Part shown: positions 50,886 through 61,209 of the stretch, piece after piece
How positions within the stretch are numbered: the first letter of the stretch is position 1
Layout of the letters: the number at the start of each line of letters is the position of its first letter
Assembly (NCBI GenBank): GCA_018136815.1
Contig: CM030934.1
Coordinates: 3,932,710 to 3,996,709, forward strand
Direction: 5' to 3'
Length of the DNA stretch: 64,000 bases
Origin: Isochrysis galbana
Taxonomy: Eukaryota; Haptophyta; Isochrysidales; Isochrysidaceae
Position numbers and translations under genes: made by a program
Notes under the pieces: generated by a model
What the model was told of the DNA's origin: nothing
What the model saw: only the letters and a program-made list of their open reading frames with translations
Databases searched by the model: none

Positions 50886-51784
50886 CTAACCGCACTCCAT
50901 CGGGGGGGGTGCAAAACCCCCCCTCTCCCTCCCTCCACTCTCTCCCTTCGTCGTCCCTGCGGCGCGTCGCCATGCGGCGCGCCCTGGCCTGCTCTCAGGG
51001 GCCCTTTGGGGGCTCCCAGGGGGCCAGCAAGGGCAGCTCAGGGGGCAGTGGAAGCTGGGGCTCAGCCCCTGGCCCCCCCTGCCTCTCCCACGCTCGCCTC
51101 GCTGGCCATGGGAGCCGCCCAGAGACACCTGTATGCCTGGCGACCAGGGACAGAGGGGGAGTCAGCTCGAGGGCGGGCCCAGCGCGGGCGTGGGAGTGCG
51201 GCTCGCGGGCCGCGCCCCCGAAGGGTCTGGGCCAGATTGTTGAGTGCCCTGCCCCTGCCAAAGGGCAGGGGCTGGGGTTGATTGTACGGGCCCACCCCGG
51301 GGGGTGTCCGCGATGGTGTGTGGGGGGCGCGAGGCCCCCATTGTCTCCCACTTATAAAAGTAGGTTGAGAGTGTGCAAACGATGGAGACTGTTGTCACGA
51401 TCTCGTGTGTTCCGACCAAAAGTGCCGTACGGCCCCACCATGTATCGGGAAAAGGGGGGGTGCAGTTATGGCGACGAGTGCTGTGAAGGGCACTTGAGTG
51501 CAATGACGATGGAGTGTGTGACATGCCATGCCGCAAGCCAGGGTCGGTGTGCCAAAATAACTCAGAGTGCTGTGGTGAATACACGTGTCGTCGTGGTACA
51601 TGCAGACATGATATATGATGATTGATTGGTTATCACAGAACAAAGTGAAAGGCGCACACACACCACCTCTTGGCGGGGCATGCATGACCTTTCCTCACCG
51701 AGTGGCGAGTGGTGCATGCAGCGTCACCTAACGGGAAGCAACGAGCAACTTGGCGAATGCCTTCATCCCCTCGGCGCCATATCA

Positions 51785-52789
51785 CTAAGTTTATACTTAG
51801 ACGCGATGGAGCGCGCCGACGCGACTCCCCTCTCCTTCGGGCCCCCCACCGAGGGCGCCCCCCCAACGCCCATGGAGCAGCCGCTGATGAAGCGGCCGCG
51901 TCCGCACACAGAGGCCGAACAGGTGTGTGCGACTCCGGTCGCACCGCACGGCCCGTGGCCCCGGCCACACCACTCATGGCAGCCATGCTGGACTCCCCCA
52001 TGGGGAGCAGCAGGCTGCTGGCAGCTTTCCACCAATGTCAGGCTCCAGCAGCCACCTCTCCATTGGGCATGCCTTATGGCAGAGGCCCCTCTCGCCCTGG
52101 CAAGGGCCGCGCTGCTCCGGCAGCGCGGCCCGCGGCCGGGTGGCCCCTATGGGCACAACACACACCCCACTGTAGCCAACAGCATACGCTTCAGAGACAC
52201 CCCCTCCTGCACACCTCACCACACACACAAAGCACACGCACACGCCCCCCGTGGGGACAACAATGACAGGACCCCTCCACTCAATGCCCACACTCGCTCA
52301 ACACTGACCACGGTCACCCCCGCCCTCGCCTCACAGGACCAAGATTCAGACGAAGACAACGACATCACAGACTCCGACGCCTCCTTCGAACTCTCCTTCC
52401 ACCAAACCGGAGACATCATCCTTCTTCAGGACACGACGGCGTATGCCGCCATCGTTGAGCTACTTCTCGAACTCGAGGGCGTAGACCCCGAGCCAGACTT
52501 TTGGGCCCGCTGAGCGCGAGGCCCGTGGCACATAGCAGTCAATGAGGATTGCGCGCAACAATTTCAAGCCAAATACGGAGAGCACACTAACATCCGCGTC
52601 CTAGGCCAAGACATCCCCGTGCGCATCCGCATAGAATCCATCGACGAGAAAATCAACAAAAAAGGCCTATTTCAGATCTCAGATCCCGGCCTAAGGTTAA
52701 TCCCTAGAAGTCCTTCTATGAATTCGAAGACGGGCTCCGACTGCCAGCGAAATGGGACAGGCACCCTGACAGCTTACGGGGGAGAATAG
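51785..52789 (+). pseudogene. Retroelement-like ORF broken by an in-frame stop
   Basis: From ATG 51806 the frame encodes a Pro/Ala/His-rich protein (MERADATPLSFGPPTEG) ending with a more folded part: SDASFELSFHQTGDIILLQ, YAAIVELLLELEGVDPEP. TGA at 52511-52513 stops it, but the same frame continues with clearly protein-like sequence (WHIAVNEDCAQQFQAKYGEH, VLGQDIPVRIRIESIDEKI) to TAG at 52787. The style resembles ORF1/gag-type proteins of retroelements, though no zinc knuckle is seen. A decayed copy of its 5' part is at 12124-12360. ACTAAGTTTAT occurs at the left (51785) and, inverted, at about 53093-53104, so the ORF may sit inside a small element with short inverted ends. Confidence 0.6.
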
Positions 52790-52799
52790 CGCCTGGGGG

Positions 52800-53090
52800 C
52801 TCGAGGACAGCCCCCCGATAGCTCTCGGCGCCCGTCGTTTTCCCCCAATAGCTATCGGCGCCCGTCGTTTCCCCCCCAATAGCTATCGGGGGCCGCCTTT
52901 CGCCCCCGATAGCTATTGGGGGCCGACCTTAAAACGCGATAGCTCCCTGGGGGGCGTAAAATCTCCCGATAGCTCTCGGGGGATTTTCTCGGTCCCCCGA
53001 TAGCTGTCGGTGGGGCTGTTGGCGATCGGGAGAAAAATTCCCCCCGATAGCTCCTGGGGGGCGTTGGCTCCTGGGGGGTAACATAAACTT
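52800..53090. repeat. Array of eight palindromic units with a 30-bp period
   Basis: The core ATAGCT occurs at 52818, 52848, 52879, 52909, 52939, 52969, 53000 and 53047. Spacing is 30 or 31 bp except for the last. Each core is flanked by CCCCC..G and CGGGGG arms, the best unit being CCCCCGATAGCTATCGGGGG-like. Arms vary while the centre stays fixed. A lone unit lies at 45212-45228, followed by the same GTTGGCTCCTGGG sequence that closes this array. Confidence 0.9.
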
Positions 53091-53335
53091 AGTTTGTGTT
53101 CGACGATTATTTATATGAGGTACTTGTATTGTGATCGGATTCCCATTAGAGGAAAAGATTGGAGGAACATCCCCATGATCACCGGTAAATGGCCACAGCC
53201 TCCACGTCTCCTCACCATCCCTGTGGCCTTCAGTCTCATCAAGCTCAGGTAGGTACATATACACCCGAAAACCTTCACGTCGATACCCGTCCTCGTTACG
53301 GTGCATCACGTGCCCAATGAACTCAGTTTGCGTCG

Positions 53336-56300
53336 CTAAGGTGGCGCGAATGTCGACCAGAAGGAACCCGGGCCCTCTGCGGGCGGCGGCTGCGGCATTG
53401 GGCCGGCGGATTGGTTCCATCCTTGAGGAGGCGCCAAGAGATGGGACGAGCGCGCGGGGCTTTCACACGCATCGCACGTACGGGACCCGGCACGGTTGAT
53501 GAGGGTGCACACTTGGCATGTCCAGTCGTCCCCATTGCTCCGGTACATCATCGGCGTGGCCGTCGTCGCAAGCGGAGCTGTAGACTGGGAGACGACTTGG
53601 GATGTGGTGATAGCTTGACGCGCAGCCGGCGGGTCCTCAAGGCCAAAGATGGATAAGTCGAGTCCGGCGTCGCCGCCATCGCGAATCGCAGTTGGTGTAG
53701 GCGAGGGAGCAGGCGCGGGGTCGAGCAGCCCAAAATCAGTGAACTCGCCGCTGCTCATAACCATGGGCGCCTCGACGTCACGAACGCCACCCCCAAGGGC
53801 GTCGCAAAAGTCCGTTTCAAAACCACCATGGTAGTAGCCCGTGGCCTCCGCCCTACGAGTAGTAGCGTCTGCTGACGCCGCCGGGGCATCGAAGGCCGCC
53901 CAAAAGTCCTCCTCGTCGGCTATCGTAGTGCGCTCTTGTGGAGTTTCCCAGTCGTCGCTGCTGCCGCCTACTGTGTTCCAGCGGCTGCCTCCAGGTGATC
54001 CATTTGAGCTGCGACCGCCTCCGCCCCCGTTGCTACCACTGGATTGCAGCAATACACCAGCAAATTCTGTGGATAAACCTGGGCCGCTACCCCAGGCGGG
54101 AAGCGTGGGACGCGCCGGCAGATGCGGTTGCGCGGGCGGCCATGGCCGCGGCGGCAAGACATCGGGCTTTGGCTGCGTTGCAGCTTGTGGGTTGTTACTG
54201 CCCCTCATGAGCGAGGCGAGAGGGTCAAGCTCGAGCTCGGCGCCCTGTTGAGGGGTCGGCTCGTCTAGATCGATGAGGGATACAACTGCGGCGGGCGGCG
54301 GCTCGGCTGGCGCAGGTGCGGGCTTTGGCGGGGGTGGAGGTGGCGGCGGAGGCGGTGGACCGACGGAGCGAGGCGACCAAGTAAGGCCAACGCAAAGGTC
54401 GCCCGCAACGCGGGATCGAGCGCTCCGTTTTTGCAACGGACGCCAGGCGGCCGGAAAAGAGAGGTACTCGCGAGGCGGCCGGAGGGCGGCTTCGAGGTTG
54501 AGCGAGATGCGGCCAAGGAAGACGTCCGGGAGAGACGAGCCTGTGAGCAGTCGTTAGGAGCGGGGAGACCGGTCAAAGTGAGCCGCGGGTTTGCACGGGC
54601 GCATCTCTCGTTGGTGCGCAGACGGTGTCGGATCAAGTCGCAGAGAGCCCTCATCTCGTGGGACGTTCTTCCCCCTTTCCATTGCATGAACTGGTTTGCA
54701 GCGGCTTGCCTGGTCGCGTTCCCCAGACAGCCAAGTCGAGGCTCTCCAGCGAATGTGTAGGCACAACGAGCTCGCACGTGCCTCGCCCCCACGAGGCGTT
54801 GCCGTCTACGGTCAGTGCCGTCTTAGCGCCTGAACGGCGGACGCCTGCGCACCATAGCACCTGAAAACCAGGTTTGTCAGGATGCGATGATGCCACTGAC
54901 AGGGGGGCATCACTAGCCACCACGCAAGCTGGTAGCCAAGGGACAGAGGCGGCGAGTTGATGAGGGGCTGGGCGGGCTTTGGGCCTGGCATCCTTACCAC
55001 GTAGCATCCTGCACCACCTGCCGCGTTGGTGGATCCCTTCCCGTGCAAGTTGCGAGCAGCTACGACGGTGAGGGTGAGGATACCGGGCGCATACAGCCGC
55101 TCCGTAGTCAATGCGGAGCTTGGGAGGAAGCGCTCGATTGGCGCCTAAATGTGTTCGACAGAGCGGGCACCAGATGAGCTCGTGCGCCAGACTACGCTGG
55201 ACGGCATGCTCGGCGGCAGTACCGGGGCGCTTGTCGGACCTCGCTAGCAGACGGGCATTAGCGCACATATGCACTCCCGCGTGCGGAAACCTCACCTGCG
55301 CGTAGATCCACTGCAAAACATCTCTTGCCGCCGGCCTCTCACTCGCCCTTTTGATGAGGCACAACTTCATAAGCGCTAGGAGGACCTCCAAGTTCTGCTC
55401 CGAGTGGGGGTTCCCTCCATGCGGCAGCATGCGCAATGCAGAAGTCCGGTTGAGTCGGGCGTCAGGGTCAAAGTTGAGCACGCCGAGTCGCTCCTCTCCT
55501 GCCATGCCGAATAGGTCGCGCAAGAAGACCAGCTTGAAGAGCGACACACCAAGCGCCCACACATCCACCTGTGGAGCAAGAGCACAGCACGTTGTTGGGG
55601 ATCTGTTCCAAAGGGGCCGCCAAGTGCCGCTTGATAACCCGCCGAGGCAGCGGAGCGAAGGCTGAGTGCGAGCCAAGGCATACCTTGGGCCCGACTTCCT
55701 CAATTGACCTCAAGTCGTTCATTTCAGGGGCTCTGTACATCGGTGTTGACGCCCTGTGTATCCTCTCCTCCTCGAATGCCAAGAGGGCGGCAGGGGTGCC
55801 GCCATCGCGCTCCGGCCCGGGGGTATAGACAAACGTCTCTGTGGATGCGGAGCCAAAGTCGCAGAGCTTCCACCTGGCGCGCGCGGCGTGGGTGCTGGGG
55901 GAGGCGCACGCAAGACGCCCGCCATAAACATGCCGGGTGTTGTGCGTGTGTGGGAGTGTGCGGATGGGGGGGGAGGGGTCGTACCGGCCATCCCTTGTCG
56001 AGGGAAGAAAATTCTCTGGCTTTACGTCCCGGTGTGCCACCGGCGCTGGCTGAGAGTGCAGATGCGCCACCGCATGCACCATGTCCAAGAAGATGCTCAA
56101 TACATCCGCTGTTTGCAATGGGTCCATACCGATCGTCTTGTTCACGCCGATCGTGCCGTTGCCACCGCCGGTGAGGCCCATTTCCCATGTGGCACCACCG
56201 GCGTAAACACTGCGGCGATGCTCCTCGGCGTCGTGAGAGTCCCTGTAGTGGTCACCATGGCCATTCGAGTAGCCCCCGCCAATCGATCCCCCGCCCAACC

Positions 56301-57892
56301 CAGACGCAACCGCTGATCCAGGCCTCAATATGGGGGTGCCACCGTCGGTGCCCATCCCAGAGCGGCGTTGGAGGTGTGAGGCCAGCGATTGGCCGCAAAG
56401 CTCGAGGAGCATGTAGGCCTCCTCTCCTGAAGTAATCGGGTGGTTGCGTGTGCGATGAGGGGGCAGCAGTATGGACAGAGCCTGTGGCAGTCGCGTCGCG
56501 CTCCCCTAAGGCTGGTTGCCCCATCAGAAAGACATGGTATAAGCCGAGCGCTGGCGACACGGTGGTTCAGCTCAAGGCAATGTGATGGCTGAAGGGCGGG
56601 TCACTCAGTAGAAGATCAAGCTTCTAGCAAAATGGCCCGCGCACATCATGGTGAGTGTGCCGCCCACCTCCATTCTTGGGCCTCATGCGGCGGCAGTGGC
56701 CGATGAGGCGCAGCACGTTTGGGTGCGGCGGCAGAGCGGCCATGATCTCGATCTCTGACTTGACCTGACAAAGAGGAGCCGATCCCAGCTTTGAGCGCCG
56801 GTCCGCAACAGGGGTGGGCAGCTTTGCACGCAGGGAAGCACTCTTGTACGCACTGCGAGGAGCGCCTCTTCATCCCTAGGATCGAAAACGATGCGCTTGA
56901 CTGCGAGCTCTCGCGTCTTGCCATCGGGCTCGCGCTCGATCACTCGCCAAACGGTCGCGTATCCGCCCTCACCCAGCTGCTTGCCGACTATGAGGAGAGT
57001 CCGGCCGTACCTGCGAGAGAGAGAGAGGGAGAGAGAACATGAGAGCGAGTGAAGTGGAGGTAGAGGCACCATTCAAAATCTCACGAGGAGACTTCATGCC
57101 TTCGTTATCCTCTTCTCCTCATCGTTTTCTCGTTCTCCTTCTTCGCTTCTCCGTCTCGCCCTCTTCCAGTGGACAAACTTTGAGAGATCGCTAGGATCCT
57201 CACCTTTTCGCTCACAGCCCATCTTCCTCCACCATCTTCCTTCATTCCTCCCTCTCCGTCACGCCCTTGGCTCTTTGCTCTCCTTCTGCCCTCCTCCCAC
57301 CCACTCCTTCTCCTCCCCTTGCCCACCCACCCCGCCAGATCTATCCCTGCCAAACTTCTCCTTTGCATTCGGCTCCCCCTGCCCTCCCCTTCCCTTTCAC
57401 TGTCTCAACCCTGCCCCATCTAGCGACACTCCGTCTCACACATACTCACTCACGGCCAGACATCCTCCTTCCCCCCTCACCTTCCCTTCCTTACCTTCTC
57501 CTCCCCCTCATCCTCTCCCCTGCCCTAACCCCACCCCCCTCTTTTCTCCCCTCCCGCCCCTCTTCCCTCTCCCTCCTTCTGATCCACCCCGATTCCCCTT
57601 AGACGTCCTCGAGTCGCACAATCCCTCACCCACCAAGATCCTCCTCGTCTCAAACAATCCCCCCCCCCCCCGCAAACCTCCTCCGCCAACCCACCCACCC
57701 CCCACACGCCCCCCCAAACGTCCCCCCCACCCCACCCTCCAATTCCAGCCCCCTTTTCTTTCCACGAGAGCTCTCGCACCCGTTCGGGTCGAGGAAGACG
57801 AGCCTCCTCTGCCGCTGGAGCGAGCGCAGCCGGAACGCCGCCGCGTGGCGCGCCTTGAGGCCCTTCTTGAGGGACTCCTTCAGTCGGTCCAT
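53336..57892 (-). CDS. NAK/AAK1-like Ser/Thr kinase with C2 and RanBP2 zinc finger domains
   Basis: Nine exons, minus strand: 57892-57780, 57010-56854, 56764-56668, 56426-55985, 55873-55684, 55568-55296, 55144-54998, 54860-54692, 54540-53336; all but one junction are clean GT-AG and every phase matches, giving 930 residues. The kinase domain (about 38-424) has GEGGYATV, Lys76 (AVKRI), Asp256 (HRDVKPEN), DFG at 275-277 and APE at 318-320. NAK-type kinases phosphorylate adaptor subunits in clathrin traffic. A Gly/Ser-rich insert of about 90 residues lies before HRD. A C2 domain follows (about 430-590; LTLTVVAARNLHGKG, VFLGRISLNLEAAL). The tail has a clathrin-box match LIDLD (618-622), WAAF (743-746), a RanBP2-type finger W-x-C-x2-C-x10-C-x2-C (867-889) and WSTF (924-927), the last two W motifs fitting AP2-ear ligands. 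The donor at 54690 is weak. Intron 1 is CT-rich. Confidence 0.85.
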
Positions 57893-58705
57893 CGCTTGGT
57901 GAAGGCAGAGAGGGTGGGGGGGAGAGAGAGCGGGCGGGAGGGAGGGAGAGCGGGGGAGAGAGAGAGAGAGAGGAGAGGGAGGAGAGTATTAAAGATTATT
58001 GGATGGCACACGAATAAACCTTGAGGGGGAGAAAGAGAGAGGAGAAGAGAGAGAAGAAAGAAGAACATGTGAAGAAGGGAGGAGGAGAGAAGGCCAACGC
58101 AAGAGGGTACAAACAACAGTGGCAGTATTCACGCTTTACAAAAGAACGCCCGCTTCTCTAGAGCGCTAGATAGAGCCTCCTTCCTGCCCGGCGAGCTGCC
58201 GGCTGCCAAGGTCCCCCTCCTATTGTCTATTGTCTATTGTAGCAGAAAATACGTTTTTACCGTTTTTCTGTGAAGGCCAAAAACAGGCCGTTTTGGCCGT
58301 TTTTGCAAAACCTTCCGTTTCTGTCTCCGGTTTTGAATGGCAACGCGAGCACGCATGCACCGCGCGCTAAGCATGAACATGAACATATGCGCACATGCGC
58401 GCACAGTTACGCGTGCTTTGGGAGAAAGAGAGGGGGGAGGGGAGAGGGGGGGGGAGCAGAGAGAGAAGGGTGATGAATGGGGAGAGTGAGAGAGAGGGAG
58501 GGAGGGAAGGGGGGGGGGCACAGAGCGAGAGGAAGAGAGAGGGAGGGAGAGGGAGAGAGAGAAGGGAAAGGGAGCAAGAGGGAGCAAGAGAGAGGGAGAG
58601 GGAGAGGGAGAGCGAGGGGGAGAGGGAGCAAGGGAGAGAAGGCGGCTTGCCTTCATTTGGTCTCCTTTCCCTCCGGTTTCTTCCCCTCCCGGGCGGAGTT
58701 TCACC
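57893..58705. other. Purine-rich upstream region of the kinase gene
   Basis: GA/GGGA tracts at 57905-58075 (a CT leader on the kinase coding strand) and 58420-58640. Between them, at 58250-58325, several CCGTTTTT words alternate with inverted copies. Frames rich in Arg/Glu or Leu/Ser/Pro are low-complexity artefacts. No gene found. Confidence 0.55.
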
Positions 58706-59005
58706 CTACCATGAGCCCCCCCGCGAGCACCCCGAAGGAGAAGCCGAGCAGCACCACGTACGCGACGAGAACGGCGTCGCCTTGGCCTTGGCTCGGCATG
58801 AGGGATCATCCCGAGAGGGCCTGGTAGACGCCCAAGCCGAGCACGGAGTAGCCCGTCCCCTTGTGCGCGACCCGCCACACGGCGCGGCGTATGGTGCGGG
58901 CGCCGGGCCTGCCGCGCACGAGCGCGTTGAGCGGCTGCAACAGAGCGAGGGCGAAGGCGACGATCCCGAGCGTGTGATGGGGGTGCGAGAAGTGGCGCCC
59001 TCGGG
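58706..59005 (-). pseudogene. Cytochrome b561-like membrane fragment with an in-frame TGA
   Basis: The minus strand encodes the second half of a cytochrome b561 domain: GRHFSHPHHTLGIVAFALAL, LQPLNALVRG, then AVWRVAHKGTGYSVLGLGVY and QALSG. The two His residues (HHT and AHKG) fit haem ligation. A TGA at 58806-58808 ends the frame, yet the same frame continues with a good last helix (DAVLVAYVVLLGFSFGVLAG) and a TAG at 58706. Upstream only a Pro-rich stretch encoded by a 24-bp minisatellite and repeat family D is found, so the first helices are missing. I read it as a truncated, stopped gene remnant; a sequencing error at the TGA is possible. Cytochrome b561 proteins carry electrons across membranes using ascorbate or serve in ferric reductases. 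Confidence 0.55.
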
Positions 59006-59044
59006 TCGCCGACGCGACGAGGAGGGGGAGGGAGAAGGGAGAAG

Positions 59045-59135
59045 GAGGTTGCCCGGTGGGAGGAGATCGCCCGGTGGGAGGAGGAGAAGGTCGCCCGGTG
59101 AGAGGAGGAGAAGGTCGCCCGGTGAGAGGATGAAG
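59045..59135 (+). repeat. 24-bp minisatellite
   Basis: About four copies of TCGCCCGGTGAGAGGAGGAG with AAGG, the first two slightly different (GTGGGAGGAGA). It produces the TGRPSPP-like peptide repeat upstream of the cytochrome b561 fragment. Confidence 0.9.
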
Positions 59136-59254
59136 GGGATTATTCATAAGTCTTTTGTCTTTTGTTACCAAGCCATGTGATGATCTAGTCACCGGGACTA
59201 CAGTGTCGGGAGTATGAGTGAGTGCGAGGGTAGCAAGGCTACCCATGTTTGAAT

Positions 59255-59400
59255 TAGCAAAAACAAAACTTCTTAATACTCTCGCCGCGCGCGCGACCCT
59301 GCACAGCCTCACTGCAGCCACGCCCGCTTCCCTTATCGCCCCTCCACTTGCCTTGCGGCTCGTCCCCTCGTGCTCTACCTAGGGGCTGGGCGCTCTCAGG
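59255..59400 (+). repeat. Dispersed repeat family D, copy 3
   Basis: AGCAAAAACAAAACTTCTTA followed by a GC-rich middle and CTCGTGCTCTACCTAGGGGC. Closest to 28045-28200. It lies directly between the cytochrome b561 fragment and a LINE reverse transcriptase relic. Confidence 0.65.
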
Positions 59401-59464
59401 GGGCTGAGCCTCTCCTTCGACACCTAAAACGACGAAGCAGATTCCAACGAGTCATAGGATTTGT

Positions 59465-59850
59465 TTGGACAATCCAATCACGCACTCGGAGATAACTCGT
59501 GCCATACGGCAACTAGCAAAAGGGAAGTCGGCGGGGCCGGACGGCATCCCGATGGAATTCTATCAGGTCTTCGAGAAAATGATCGTCCCACACCTCTCAG
59601 ACATGCTTAACGAATCGTATGCGAAAGGCGCGTTACCCGAGGATACGTGCTTTGGGGAAATCTCGCTCTTGTATAAGGATGGTGACTCGCGAGATCCGCG
59701 AAACTACAGGCCCATTACTTTACTACAAACGGATTATAAGATCCTAGCTAAAGTTCTAGCGAACAGATTAAAAATCTCTATACACACTATAGTATCCAAA
59801 GAACAAGTCGGCTTTGTGCCCAGACGCATGATTGATAGGAGAAGCTACAC
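59465..59850 (+). pseudogene. LINE reverse transcriptase fragment
   Basis: The frame carries the start of a non-LTR reverse transcriptase: ITHSEITRAIRQLAKGKSAG, PDGIPMEFYQVF, EISLLYKDGDSRDPRNYRPI, TLLQTDYKILAKVLANRL and EQVGFVPRRMI. These are the fingers and early palm motifs of LINE enzymes. The frame then runs into unrelated purine-rich sequence, and the catalytic YxDD part, endonuclease and C-terminus are absent. It may come from the same LINE type as the C-terminal relic at 28432, which I cannot test because they do not overlap. Confidence 0.88.
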
Positions 59851-60574
59851 ATTTGCTCAAAGTGGTCCAGTCAGGCCTTCTTGGACGACACGGGGAACTG
59901 CGGAGGGGGGGGAACTGCAGAGGGGGGGTGAAATGCAGAAAGGGGGGGTGTTGCGTTAGGGGGAGCGCGCGAACGCCCTCCATGCCCCACGACACGCTCT
60001 ATTCTTAGAACGTGTCTCCCCTCCCAGCGCCCCGCCCTTCCCTCTCTTCCCTCTCTCCACGCCCGCATGCAGCCGAGATCCCTCCCTTGCGCTTTCCCTT
60101 GTAACCCCGGTCCTCCCCTTGTTTCCTTGGCCAGCGGGGTCGGGGGTCCTCCCGCGTCCCGCCCCCTCCCCGACCCGCCAGTGCCACGTTCCCTTCGTCC
60201 ATATCTTCTATCCTTTCCCTGTTCCTATTGTTTTTCGCCCCCCCCTTTTCCCCTGTGTCTATCTTTCTTCGTCTTAGTGTTTCTCAGCGCCAGCGCTCCG
60301 AAGCACTCTCTGTCTCCTTGTCCTTCTATCCTCCCTGCGCGTCCCCGTCCGTCGTGTGTCACCATGCAAGTTGAGGATTGGTACTCTTCATGTCACGCCG
60401 AACCCCCGAACGCCCTCACTCCACACTCGCAGTCCCCACACTCCCACACACACAGTCTCACACCAGACACAACACCACCACTCCAACCACGGCCAGGCCC
60501 AGCCACCGACACACCAATCACAGTCCGCGAACAACAGGAACAGGGGGGGAAGGGAATGCAGAGGGACCCCGTTC
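59851..60574. other. Gene-poor stretch between mobile element relics
   Basis: An open frame from ATG 60364 (MQVEDWYSSCHAEPPNALTP) is Pro/Thr/His-rich and ends at family C. Its composition is like retroelement ORF1 leaders, but no motif supports that. The remainder is G- or CT-rich without features. Confidence 0.4.
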
Positions 60575-60795
60575 CGTTACCTGCATTTCTTACCTTAGAC
60601 ACGTGAACAATTACCGTAACGGTAAAAATAAAACTCCAAAATCCTTGAATTTCGAGACGAAAATCGGCGAACCTGGACTTGAGCGCAGGGAGAATCCGAA
60701 TCTGCACGCCTTGCGCGACCACGGCGAACATAGACGACGGTATATAGCGAAGAAGGCTCGTACTCGTGCCGAAATATTCATGCCAAAAGGCCTGA
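60575..60795 (-). repeat. Dispersed repeat family C, copy 2
   Basis: Reverse orientation partner of 27262-27500, from GTTACCTGCATTTCTTACC to GCCGAAATATTCATGCC and AAAAGGCCTGAAT. The GTAACGGTAA block is conserved. Immediately beyond it, family A begins at 60835, so composite insertion is likely. Confidence 0.75.
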
Positions 60796-60834
60796 ATACA
60801 ACAGGTGGCCAATGGAGCCCGGCAACAGTCACGG

Positions 60835-61045
60835 GGTTTTCACCCATTGTAATTTGTGGGGAGTTATAGTGGGAATGGGAGCCAGGGGGTCTGCGAGGGG
60901 GGAGATTTGAAGGGGCGCATGTGTGTGTGTATCTGTGCGGCATCAGCACACGTCAAGGCATACGGGCAGGTGCGTTGAGGGCGTGTCGTGATAGTAACGG
61001 GCAAGTGGGAGTAGTGGTAATAACGCTCAGATTTTTATTACTATA
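60835..61045 (+). repeat. Dispersed repeat family A, 3' part
   Basis: Plus-strand copy of the family A end: CACAAATTACAATGGG in reverse, ATCTGTGCGGCA, CGTGTCGTGATAGTAACGGG, GTAATAACGCTCAGATTTTT and ATTACTATAG. The AT-rich tail after GCTCAG differs in each copy as expected for a retroposon tail. 61046-61209 shows nothing. Confidence 0.7.
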
Positions 61046-61209
61046 GCGCACATAGGATGAGCATGGATAGGGAGGGATCCGCAAAGAAACTTGGGTGCGA
61101 AATGTGAGCGGCAACCTGCACGAGTTTTCGAGGAGAGTTCCGGAGGGATGCTAGCGCCGCGCCTGCCACACTGACGTGGCTGTCGCAACCATAAAGCCTC
61201 AGAGTTCCT

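Noticed and set aside
52929-53420. 163-codon minus-strand ORF overlapping the kinase 3' end
   Set aside because: It begins inside the kinase coding exon in another frame and ends in the palindrome array. The composition is fair but no domain is visible, so I treat it as chance in the 3' untranslated region.
57267-58024. Pro-rich plus-strand ORF of 249 codons
   Set aside because: It covers the CT-rich first intron and first exon of the kinase gene on the opposite strand.
60611-60949. 112-codon ORF similar to the frame at 27281-27521
   Set aside because: It is formed by repeat families C and A read together; similarity follows the DNA repeat borders.
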